NCBI GenBank assembly: GCA_031288635.1
Contig: JAITQZ010000036.1
Span: 1 to 12,924 of the forward strand
From: Candidatus Peribacteria bacterium
GTDB taxonomy: Bacteria > Patescibacteria > JAEDAM01 > Absconditabacterales > Absconditicoccaceae
DNA: 12,924 nucleotides
Reading direction: 5' to 3'
The notes beneath the pieces were generated by a model. That model was not told the origin of the DNA and did not search any database. It worked only from the letters and a program-made list of their open reading frames with translations. Within the stretch, counting starts at the first letter, position 1. Every line of letters begins with the position of its first letter. A program made the position numbers and the translations under genes. Shown here piece by piece: positions 7,849-12,924 of this stretch.

Positions 7849-8646
7849 CTATAGTGTCTCATCCCACTTTGGAGCGAATGGCGGATTGATATAGCGATGA
7901 TTTTTCGGTAAAGAAGCGATAATTGCCAAGTCTTCTTCGTCCAAAACGAGATGTTGAGCTTCGAAGTTTTCTTGTAGTCTTTTTTCGCTGCTTGCTTTGG
8001 GAATGACAATGCAACCTTGTTGGAGCAACCGTGCAATACAAATTTGGGCTACAGATGCAGTATGCTTTTCTGCAATGGGAAGCAAGGCAGCTTCTTTCAA
8101 TAGATGTCCGTGTCCTAATGGGGAATAGGCAGTAAGTTGGAAATGGTGGGTATCGGCGAACGATTTGAGTTGACTTTGGTCCAATGCCAAATGGTACTCT
8201 ACCTGATTAGTGAAAATGTTCCCTTTGGTGTAGTCCCAAGCGTGTTGCATTTGGGCGAGTGTGAAATTGGAGATTCCCAAGTGATGGATTTTCCCCTTTG
8301 TTTGCAGTTCTTTCATTGCATCAAAACAGCTCTGATGCTCTGTTGTGTCGGTTGGTCGATGAAGGAGAAGTAAATCAATGTACTCTGTTTGTAGTTTTTC
8401 CAGACTTTTCGCTACCGAGTCGGCGAGTCTTGTATAGTTTCCCATCCGAACTTTTGTGGTAATCCAGATTTCTTCTCTTTTTTTTCCTGAGGAAGTTCGA
8501 GCTTGACCGACTTCAGCTTCGTTCTCATAGGTTTGTGCTGTGTCGATATGGGTATATCAGAGGGATAATGCTGATTTAACAACTTGAATACAGAGATCTC
8601 CGGTAAGTCTTCGTGTCCCTAGTCAAAGTTTTGGGAAGGTTTGCAT
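7849..8646 (-). CDS. Aldo/keto reductase
   Basis: 265 residues, ATG at 8646-8644, TAG at 7851-7849. A single-domain (beta/alpha)8 NAD(P)H-dependent oxidoreductase of the 2,5-diketo-gluconate reductase-like branch, probably cytosolic. In-frame TGA at 8625 (residue 8) and 8559 (residue 30) supply Gly in KL-G-LGT and LSL-G-YTHIDTAQTY, two of the best conserved glycines in the superfamily; the start would otherwise be lost. The catalytic tetrad is complete: Asp35, Tyr40, Lys65 (WITTKV) and His96 (LLLLHRP). Further signatures are GKIHHLGISNF, NQVEYH, TAYSPLGHG and IVIPKASSEKRLQENF, the cofactor-phosphate-binding region. The substrate cannot be told from sequence. It is transcribed alone, divergent from the small gene at 8808 and convergent with the phosphotransferase gene. 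The upstream sequence on the minus strand is A-rich without a clear Shine-Dalgarno. Confidence 0.92.
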
Positions 8647-8744
8647 AGCTAGAAAAGAAAGAGATAAAAACTTTTATTATTTTTTACGTATTTTTTTTTG
8701 TTTTGCAATCTTTCTTTCTGCTTCTTAAAAAAGTGTTATAAAAG

Positions 8745-8772
8745 TTGACAAATACATTATATTATTTATAAT
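8745..8772 (+). promoter_or_regulatory. Near-consensus sigma-70 promoter
   Basis: TTGACA (8745-8750), 16-nt spacer, TATAAT (8767-8772): both hexamers are perfect matches. Predicted start near 8779, about 29 nt before the ATG at 8808. This is the strongest promoter in the window and drives only the 63-residue gene. Confidence 0.85.
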
Positions 8773-8807
8773 AGTATTGTGATTTTATTTCATTATTCCT
8801 TCCTATT

Positions 8808-8999
8808 ATGAAAAACCTACTAAAAAAAGTTCCTCTCAGAAAAAAAGAACACGAGAGAACTAAAGGAGAAAAGATTGCTAGAAATTTGGCATTCTTTGGT
8901 GTGGTAATCTTTACTGCTCTGATGGCATATGCTTTTGTAGATGCTCAAGCATCGTTGGTAGAAGCAGAAGCTAGTTTAATAGCAATACACTATACCTAA
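8808..8999 (+). CDS. Small one-helix membrane protein, unknown function
   Basis: 63 residues, ATG at 8808, TAA at 8997-8999. A strongly basic N-terminal half (Lys/Arg-rich, for example KKVPLRKKEHERTKGEK) is followed by one hydrophobic helix at about residues 26-44 (ARNLAFFGVVIFTALMAYAF) and a short acidic tail (QASLVEAEASL). By the positive-inside rule the N-terminus should be cytoplasmic and the tail outside; the region could also be a signal peptide with cleavage near VDA. No in-frame TGA. I do not recognise the family. A perfect-consensus promoter upstream and an intrinsic terminator 20 nt downstream make it a stand-alone, probably highly transcribed unit, which strongly supports a real gene. 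The next gene, a surface protein, has its own promoter, so co-function is not implied. Confidence 0.72.
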   Translation: MKNLLKKVPLRKKEHERTKGEKIARNLAFFGVVIFTALMAYAFVDAQASLVEAEASLIAIHYT

Positions 9000-9019
9000 G
9001 AATTTGCCTTAATTCTCTG

Positions 9020-9047
9020 AAAAAATTGGGGAACTCCTCAGTTTTTT
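9020..9047 (+). terminator. Intrinsic terminator of the 63-residue gene
   Basis: A 28-nt hairpin: AAAAAATTGGGGA (9020-9032) pairs with TCCTCAGTTTTTT (9035-9047) with two G-T wobbles, ending in six T and followed by CTTTTTC. It starts 20 nt after the stop at 8999. Confidence 0.8.
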
Positions 9048-9194
9048 CTTTTTCTGAAAGAGGGAACGTGTAAAAAAAGAGCAATAGTATGGTAGAGGAC
9101 AAAATAATTTTTTCATCTGTCGATTTTATTTACACACTATTTTACATAAAAACCGAAAAAGGATATATATATATCTGTAAATATTCTCAAAAAT

Positions 9195-9222
9195 TTGCAT
9201 TGGTTTAAATTTTGATTATACT
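9195..9222 (+). promoter_or_regulatory. Putative sigma-70 promoter of the surface-protein gene
   Basis: TTGCAT (9195-9200), 16-nt spacer, TATACT (9217-9222). Predicted start near 9229, giving about 28 nt of leader to the ATG at 9257. An AT palindrome GATATATATATATC (9162-9175) lies just upstream. The stretch 9048-9194 shows no gene. Confidence 0.6.
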
Positions 9223-9256
9223 TCAGTCAAGAATGTTTTATCTTTTAAGAAAGAAA

Positions 9257-10699
9257 ATGATGAAAAAAACAACTTATTATGTACTCTTAGCTCTAGGAGT
9301 AGGGGTAGCAGGGTACATTACCACCCAAAGTGTACTTCTTCAGGATGAGAAGGTAGTAATGTATGGAGAGCTGGATGAAGCTAGAACTAAAAGAGCATCT
9401 CTACAGTCAATGGGCTGTAGTGCGACTAATGCAGGGACATTGAGGTATAATGATGGTTGCTTCCAATATTGTGATGGAAAAGGAGCTTGGATAAATAAAA
9501 GTTCTGCGTGTGATGCAGGTTCACATATTGTCTTCTGTATAGGCTTACCAGAGAATGCAAGTTGGAATACAGCAACAAGCATTACCCAAACATGGAATGG
9601 GGATGAATGGACACCAACAGCAGTAGGAAGTTACAATACAACAGGAAGTAATAGTGAATGTAAATTTACATGTAATGAGAATTATACCTATAATGGGGGC
9701 AATAATACATGTGTAGCAAATACGAAGACAGGTCAATCGTGTACAAGTTTGGTAGCAAATGCAGAGTGGAATACGGTTTCAAGTATTACCCAGACATGGG
9801 ATGGAAGTGATCGGGAGCCAATTACTACAGGAAGCTACAGTACAACAGGAAGTACAACAGAGTGTAGATTTAAGTGTAAGGATGGTTATGCTTGGGATGA
9901 AGCTACTTCTACTTGTGCTACTACATGTAAAAATGGTGCTATCGGTATAGCAGGAACAGCTGGACATGTACGAAATCCGTCAAATGGAACTATCACTATT
10001 ACGGATGGTACGTGTGGATTTATTATTCAAGATAAAAATGTGGGTGCTACAACAGCAGGAATTGGAAACTCAAGTGCAGAAATTTGACAGTATTTTCAAT
10101 GGGGAAATAAATGTGGATTTTCTAATGCATCTGTGCCCTCTTCAACTGAAACTAGGGGAACAAATCTTACAGTTGATAGTACTTATCCACCCTCTTGTAA
10201 AGGACTTTTTATTAGAGGAGAAATATGGTGGAATGATACTTATAATCATACAATTACAGAAAATCTCTGGTGAAATACAACAGATAATCCGCTAGGTACT
10301 AATAGATGAGCGAGAAGATGACCCTGTCTTACTTGATATCATGTACCAAGTAATATAGAACGGGAACAATTATTGATTATATGAGGAAAGGCAGGTTTTT
10401 GGTGAACACTTGATACTTCATCACGCCTTTATTGATATAATAATATCGTAATTAATACATTAAAAATTCCTCAATCGTGATGTATGGATGGTCGCTATGA
10501 CAATCCTAATATAGCTCCTTATGGATTATGTTCTGATTGATGGCGTATTGGAATTTTCTTATGGACTAGTAGTCCATCAGATCAGACTGCTGCAAATTTG
10601 CTGGGTATAACAGATAGTTGATATGTGTATACACGTGGAGGGTGACAACTGTCTAGTGTTGGATATCCAGTAAGGTGTTTCAAAGATACTAATGGTTAA
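9257..10699 (+). CDS. Secreted Cys-rich repeat protein with FISUMP/DUF1566-like C-terminal domain
   Basis: 480 residues from ATG 9257 (a second ATG follows at 9260); TAA 10697-10699. An ATG at 9233 is possible but would lie about 4 nt from the predicted transcription start. N-terminal signal or anchor: MKKTTYYVLLALGVGVAGYI. Then a Cys-containing segment (about 50-93), two 59-residue Cys-rich repeats (94-152 and 162-220; shared SITQTW, TTGS, EC-x-F-x-C), and a C-terminal domain (about 230-480) with NVGATTAGIG, YFQWGNKCGF, CLT-G-YHVPSNIER, NTLKIP and YPVRCFKD. Those motifs match the Fibrobacter major-paralogue (FISUMP)/DUF1566-like domains often found in surface proteins of this lineage. Twelve in-frame TGA codons, all from 10085 onward; none in the first 276 codons. 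Likely a cell-surface protein with disulfides; ligand unknown. Monocistronic, with own promoter and terminator. Confidence 0.85.
9536..9916 (+). repeat. Two tandem 59-residue Cys-rich repeats inside the surface-protein gene
   Basis: Copy A spans 9536-9712 and copy B 9740-9916, each beginning and ending at a Cys codon and exactly 177 nt long, offset by 204 nt. Shared protein landmarks in order: NA-x-WNT, SITQTW, GSY-x-TTGS, EC-x-F-x-C, then Tyr and a final Cys. DNA similarity remains visible (for example ATTACCCA-ACATGG in both), so the duplication is either recent or maintained by recombination. Confidence 0.85.
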
Positions 10700-10716
10700 T
10701 ATTTTATAAACCCAAT

Positions 10717-10750
10717 AAAATACTCCCACAGTACTGTGAGAGTATTTTTT
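10717..10750 (+). terminator. Intrinsic terminator of the surface-protein gene
   Basis: AAAATACTC (10717-10725) / GAGTATTTT (10740-10748) with an inner stem CACAG (10727-10731) / CTGTG (10734-10738), a single C/A mismatch and a final T run. It starts 18 nt after the stop. Confidence 0.85.
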
Positions 10751-10909
10751 AAAAATATAGGAAATTCAAAAAATAGAAATGACAGTAAATTGTTCTTATT
10801 AAGTATATCCAGAAGAGTAAAATTTTGCAAGAAAAACCCTACATTTTCATAGAAAAATAAAAGAAGAATAAAAAATCTGCATTTTCTCTTGTTTTTTATC
10901 TTAAGAACA

Positions 10910-10929
10910 CTACTTATAGCAGTAAGTAG
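10910..10929. promoter_or_regulatory. Inverted repeat upstream of the histone-like gene
   Basis: CTACTTA (10910-10916) and TAAGTAG (10923-10929), a perfect 7-bp repeat with a 6-nt loop, followed by ATATTTTCTCT. It lies 41 nt before the ATG at 10971, so it may be an operator or a leader hairpin. I could not place a convincing promoter in 10751-10970, which otherwise holds nothing recognisable. Confidence 0.35.
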
Positions 10930-10970
10930 ATATTTTCTCTACACGCTTTTATCGCTTAACAAGCCATCTA

Positions 10971-11201
10971 ATGCCAACAAAAACACCAGCAGCAAAAAAA
11001 CCAGCTGCAAAAAAACCTGCAACAAAAAAGCCTGTTGCAAAAAAACCAGCTCCTAAAAAAGCTCCTGCAAAGAAGCCTGTAGCCAAAAAAGCTCCTGCAA
11101 AAAAACCGGTTATTAAAAAAGCACTAGCTAAAAAACCTACAGCCAAAAAGGTTCCTGCAAAGAAGCCTGTTGCTAAAAAAGCTCCTGCTAAAAAAAAGTA
11201 A
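10971..11201 (+). CDS. Histone H1-like Lys/Ala/Pro-rich DNA-binding protein
   Basis: 76 residues, ATG at 10971, TAA at 11199-11201. Built almost wholly of degenerate five-residue units of the AAKKP / APAKK type, resembling the C-terminal tail of eukaryotic histone H1 and bacterial Hc1/AlgP-like tails. Net charge is very high (about 35 Lys, no acidic residue), with no folded domain and no glycine. It most likely binds DNA or RNA non-specifically, compacting the nucleoid or acting as a ribosome-associated polycation. It lies directly upstream of the ribosomal protein cluster but is separated from it by a terminator. The coding DNA is a purine-rich repeat with many A runs, so length variation by slippage is likely between strains. 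A hydrophobic open frame on the opposite strand is a by-product of this repeat. Confidence 0.82.
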   Translation: MPTKTPAAKKPAAKKPATKKPVAKKPAPKKAPAKKPVAKKAPAKKPVIKKALAKKPTAKKVPAKKPVAKKAPAKKK

Positions 11202-11218
11202 AAAAAAGGTTTTTTGGG

Positions 11219-11252
11219 AAAAGTTAGTAGTGGATGTTGCTACTGACTTTTT
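11219..11252 (+). terminator. Intrinsic terminator after the histone-like gene
   Basis: AAAAGT-T-AGTAG (11219-11230) pairs with CTACT-G-ACTTTTT (11240-11252): 11 pairs with one T/G position and a 9-nt loop, followed by CTTTTTC. It begins 18 nt after the stop. Confidence 0.78.
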
Positions 11253-11285
11253 CTTTTTCACAACCATTTTTTGTATTTTGTGATA

Positions 11286-11331
11286 AAATACTAGTATTTC
11301 CTCTTGAAATTGTTTTCCATTTTCATATACA
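11286..11331 (+). promoter_or_regulatory. Putative promoter of the rpmJ-rpsM-rpsK-rpsD cluster with adjacent palindrome
   Basis: TTGAAA (11304-11309), 16-nt spacer, TATACA (11326-11331), with predicted start near 11338, about 31 nt before the rpmJ ATG. Five bases upstream of the -35 lies a perfect 14-bp palindrome AAATACTAGTATTT (11286-11299), a possible operator. The spacer and leader lengths match the other promoters in the window. Confidence 0.5.
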
Positions 11332-11368
11332 CTATGCACTGTAAGTTTATTTATTATTGTTTATACCG

Positions 11369-11485
11369 ATGAAAGTTGTATCTTCACTCAAAAAAAGGTG
11401 TATGTATTGCCAAATCATCAAAAGAAGAGGCAAACTCTACGTAAGTTGTAAAAGAAATCCTCGCCACAAAGCGAGGCAAGGATAG
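11369..11485 (+). CDS. rpmJ: Large-subunit ribosomal protein bL36
   Basis: 38 residues, ATG at 11369, TAG at 11483-11485; easy to miss because of its size. It begins [11 protein letters not shown] and ends HKARQG, the standard ends of the family. The zinc ligands are Cys11, Cys14, Cys27 and His33. bL36 binds 23S rRNA near the base of the L7/L12 stalk. As in many bacteria it directly precedes rpsM. An in-gene hairpin CCTCGC (11459-11464) / GCGAGG (11471-11476) overlaps the C-terminal codons and may slow ribosomes or stabilise the mRNA end; this is speculation. No TGA and no Shine-Dalgarno. Confidence 0.96.
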   Translation: MKVVSSLKKRCMYCQIIKRRGKLYVSCKRNPRHKARQG

Positions 11486-11515
11486 TTTTTATTTTTTATT
11501 GTTTTACTGTAAACG

Positions 11516-11890
11516 ATGTTTAGATTGCTAGGACACGTGCTGCCAGATGATAAATCTATTTGGATTGCACTAACGAATATTTACGGAGTAGGATTGGTAA
11601 GGTCCAAAAAGATTTTGGGAAAGGTAAAAATCAACCCGATGACCAAAGTTTCTGTTCTCAACGAAGACGACCAGAAAAAAATCTCTGATGAACTAAAAAA
11701 CTACGTTCTCGAGTCAGACCTAAAAAGGGAAGTAGCATCAGCAATTAAAAGACTGAAAGAAATCAAATGTTATCGCGGGATGAGGCACAACCTCGGTTTG
11801 CCAGTTCGTGGGCAATTGACGAGAAAAAATGCAAGGACGGCAAAGAAGCTGCTTGGTAGGTCAAAAGTAAGACCAGTTTTGAAGAAGTAG
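11516..11890 (+). CDS. rpsM: Small-subunit ribosomal protein uS13
   Basis: 124 residues, ATG at 11516, TAG at 11888-11890. Signatures: an N-terminal LLGHVLPDDKSIWIALTNIY (family: R-I-x-G-V-x-IP-x-x-K), GVG in the helix-two-turn-helix, and the basic CYRGMRHNLGLPVRGQ-x-T-x-x-NART motif that contacts 16S rRNA in the head. The tail KKLLGRSKVRPVLKK approaches the P-site tRNA. Eight glycines, none encoded by TGA. It lies 30 nt after rpmJ. The codon after its TAG continues in the same frame into the 47-residue ORF at 11918. Confidence 0.97.
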   Translation: MFRLLGHVLPDDKSIWIALTNIYGVGLVRSKKILGKVKINPMTKVSVLNEDDQKKISDELKNYVLESDLKREVASAIKRLKEIKCYRGMRHNLGLPVRGQLTRKNARTAKKLLGRSKVRPVLKK

Positions 11891-11917
11891 GAAAAAGAAA
11901 AGTGGCTCGCATTCTCA

Positions 11918-12061
11918 ATGGACCTACTAACAAGTGCTTTCATTGCGGTTATTGTAATGGATAAATATAGGTTAGATGGTATGAAATTCTTTGTCCTTAT
12001 CTGTGTATGTATCAGAATTGTACTCTACTTTGCTATCAAGGCGGAAGAAAAGAAAAAATAA
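11918..12061 (+). CDS. Small hydrophobic membrane protein between rpsM and rpsK, unknown function
   Basis: 47 residues from ATG 11918, TAA at 12059-12061. It reads MDLLTSAFIAVIVMDKYRLD, then a hydrophobic stretch FFVLICVCIRIVLYFAI, and a Lys/Glu tail (KAEEKKK). One clear transmembrane helix (about residues 23-40), possibly a hairpin of two with the shorter first segment LTSAFIAVIVM. The frame is open all the way back to the rpsM stop and in phase with it, so rare readthrough of that TAG would yield uS13 with a membrane tail. It fills most of the otherwise unexplained 219-bp gap between rpsM and rpsK, where bacteria normally have a few bases. I recognise no family. Evidence is position, open frame and hydrophobic pattern only. 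Confidence 0.5.
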   Translation: MDLLTSAFIAVIVMDKYRLDGMKFFVLICVCIRIVLYFAIKAEEKKK

Positions 12062-12109
12062 AATCTGGAATCATCCGAAAAAAACTTTATCTATTATCTA
12101 TGTTAAACT

Positions 12110-12502
12110 ATGGCGACAGCACCAAAAGCTAAGGCTAAAAAGAAAGACGTGAAAATTGCAAACGGAGTTTTACACGTGCAAACTACTTCCAATAATACGC
12201 TCATCAATCTGGTTGATGTAGAAGGAAATAAAATCGTAGGAGGCGGTACGGGAAAAGTAGGCTACAAAGGCAGTAAAAAATCTACTCCCTATGCTGCAGA
12301 AGTTCTCACCAAACAACTCCTCAAAGAAGGGCAAGCATTAGGCTTGAAAGAAATTGGAATTATCTTTAGAGGGACAGGAATGTCTCGTGATGGCGTGTTT
12401 AAGGCAATCAACGAAATCGGAGTGATTGATGTTTCTTACATCAAAGAAGAAACTCCAGTCCAGTTCGGAGGTTGTAAAGGAAAGAGACCAAAGAGAAATT
12501 AA
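12110..12502 (+). CDS. rpsK: Small-subunit ribosomal protein uS11
   Basis: 130 residues, ATG at 12110, TAA at 12500-12502. A basic N-terminal extension (APKAKAKKKDVK) precedes the conserved core: GVLHVQTTSNNTLINLVD, GTGKVGYKGSKKSTPYAAE, EIGIIFRGTGMSRDGVFKAI and the C-terminal PVQFGGCKGKRPKRN, which fits the family's P-H-N-G-C-R-P-x-KRR end in modified form. uS11 sits on the 30S platform near the mRNA exit channel. Eighteen glycines, none encoded by TGA. The upstream sequence (CTATTATCTATGTTAAACT) has no Shine-Dalgarno. Confidence 0.97.
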   Translation: MATAPKAKAKKKDVKIANGVLHVQTTSNNTLINLVDVEGNKIVGGGTGKVGYKGSKKSTPYAAEVLTKQLLKEGQALGLKEIGIIFRGTGMSRDGVFKAINEIGVIDVSYIKEETPVQFGGCKGKRPKRN

Positions 12503-12555
12503 AAAGTAGAAGATTAAAAAATATCCTTGCAGGTTTACTTATTCCTACCATATAA

Positions 12556-12744
12556 ATGAAAACACAGCAAATTATACCTGAAGAACTCTATGATAAGATG
12601 GAAACAGGTACCTTGACTGAAAAAAACATAGCAGAAAGAACCAAGCAAGCAATGTTGAAATCTCTTGAGTTTGATGCTTTTCTTCAAGAACAAGTTGGCA
12701 AGCAATATAAAGAAAGTGGGTATAACGAGCAAAAAACAGCATAA
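12556..12744 (+). CDS. Small charged protein between rpsK and rpsD, unknown function
   Basis: 62 residues, ATG at 12556, TAA at 12742-12744. It is hydrophilic, predicted mainly helical, rich in Glu, Lys and Gln, with a possible amphipathic helix (TKQAMLKSLEFDAFLQEQV, about residues 29-48). No signal peptide, membrane helix, cysteine or recognisable motif, and no in-frame TGA. It sits 53 nt after rpsK and 41 nt before rpsD on the same strand, spacing that matches its ribosomal neighbours, so it is almost certainly part of the same transcript. Alpha operons normally have nothing here. A role linked to the ribosome is a guess from position only. Confidence 0.7.
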   Translation: MKTQQIIPEELYDKMETGTLTEKNIAERTKQAMLKSLEFDAFLQEQVGKQYKESGYNEQKTA

Positions 12745-12785
12745 TTATAGGTATCATTCAAATTTATTTATTCATATTTTACTAA

Positions 12786-12924
12786 ATGAAGTACACAGGA
12801 GCAAAATTAAGACTTTGTAGGAGAGAGGGAGTAAACCTTTTCGGGAGTGCAAAGTATAGTCTAAAACAAGGGAAAAGAAACACCCCGGGACAGCACGGAA
12901 CGAGTATGGCAAGACATTCCGAAT
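12786..12924 (+). CDS. rpsD: Small-subunit ribosomal protein uS4, N-terminal part
   Basis: The first 46 codons are visible; the gene runs off the right edge. It begins MKYTGAKLRLCRREGVNLF and continues to TPGQHG, both hallmarks of uS4 (family: RY-x-GP-x-x-RL-x-RREG and PPGQHG). Of the zinc-type cysteines found in some N-termini only one Cys is seen, so no zinc site is expected. uS4 nucleates 30S assembly on the 16S rRNA 5' domain and, in E. coli, represses the alpha operon. It follows the 62-residue ORF by 41 nt; rpoA and rplQ would be expected next. Confidence 0.93.
   Translation, partial: MKYTGAKLRLCRREGVNLFGSAKYSLKQGKRNTPGQHGTSMARHSE

Noticed and set aside
9212..9256. Upstream starts (9212, 9233) for the surface protein
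   Set aside because: They lie inside or almost at the predicted -10 element and transcription start; ATG 9257/9260 directly opens a signal sequence with normal leader length.
9536..9916. CRISPR array from regularly spaced repeats
   Set aside because: Only two units, 204 nt apart, both coding and matching at protein level; no short direct repeats with unique spacers.
10949..11146. Hydrophobic repeat protein on the minus strand opposite the histone-like gene
   Set aside because: It is the complement of the AAKKP codon repeat; no promoter or terminator fits, while the plus-strand gene has a terminator.
11459..11476. Intrinsic terminator at the end of rpmJ
   Set aside because: The hairpin lies within the codons for the conserved C-terminus and the T run starts 9 nt later, with rpsM close behind on the same strand; attenuation is possible but not supported.

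Overview
The window reads as chromosomal DNA of a Candidate Phyla Radiation bacterium that translates UGA as glycine (genetic code 25), i.e. Absconditabacteria (SR1) or Gracilibacteria (BD1-5). Eight of the 15 protein genes called here contain in-frame TGA, 32 codons by hand count. Read as glycine, they restore full-length proteins and fall where the families have invariant glycines: both Gly of the GGKGASL ATP motif and both Gly before the catalytic His of a phosphotransferase, the GGFFGS core of a DUF4012 protein, and LGLGT and GYTHID of an aldo/keto reductase. Only TAA and TAG end genes. Under the standard code these genes would look like strings of fragments. The DNA is AT-rich and almost no gene has a Shine-Dalgarno sequence.

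Layout. 1-328 (-): start of a secreted protein running off the left edge. 465-2072 (+): membrane-anchored DUF4012 protein, ending at a bidirectional terminator. 2143-4158 (-): translation operon tsaE, rpsO, rpsA. 4159-4477: divergent intergenic region with a GC-rich double hairpin and a promoter. 4478-7764 (+): two overlapping genes, a secreted phosphodiester glycosidase-like protein and a 746-residue PEP synthase/rifampicin phosphotransferase-like enzyme that carries an in-frame palindromic repeat. 7849-8646 (-): aldo/keto reductase. 8808-8999 (+): 63-residue one-helix membrane protein with its own near-consensus promoter and terminator. 9257-10699 (+): large secreted Cys-rich repeat protein with a FISUMP/DUF1566-like C-terminal domain. 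10971-11201 (+): Lys/Ala/Pro-rich histone H1-like protein. 11369 to right edge (+): rpmJ, rpsM, a new 47-residue membrane ORF, rpsK, a 62-residue ORF of unknown function, rpsD.

How it fits together. Housekeeping blocks (TsaE for t6A tRNA modification; uS15 and S1; the alpha-operon proteins bL36, uS13, uS11, uS4) alternate with lineage-specific surface and envelope genes (DUF4012, glycosidase, FISUMP-like protein, small membrane proteins), as expected for an episymbiont with a small genome and an elaborate cell surface. UGA use is uneven: none in the small ribosomal proteins, one in S1, and 10 and 12 in the phosphotransferase and the surface protein. No rRNA, tRNA, CRISPR array or transposase gene was seen; the recoding tRNA-Gly(UCA) must lie elsewhere.
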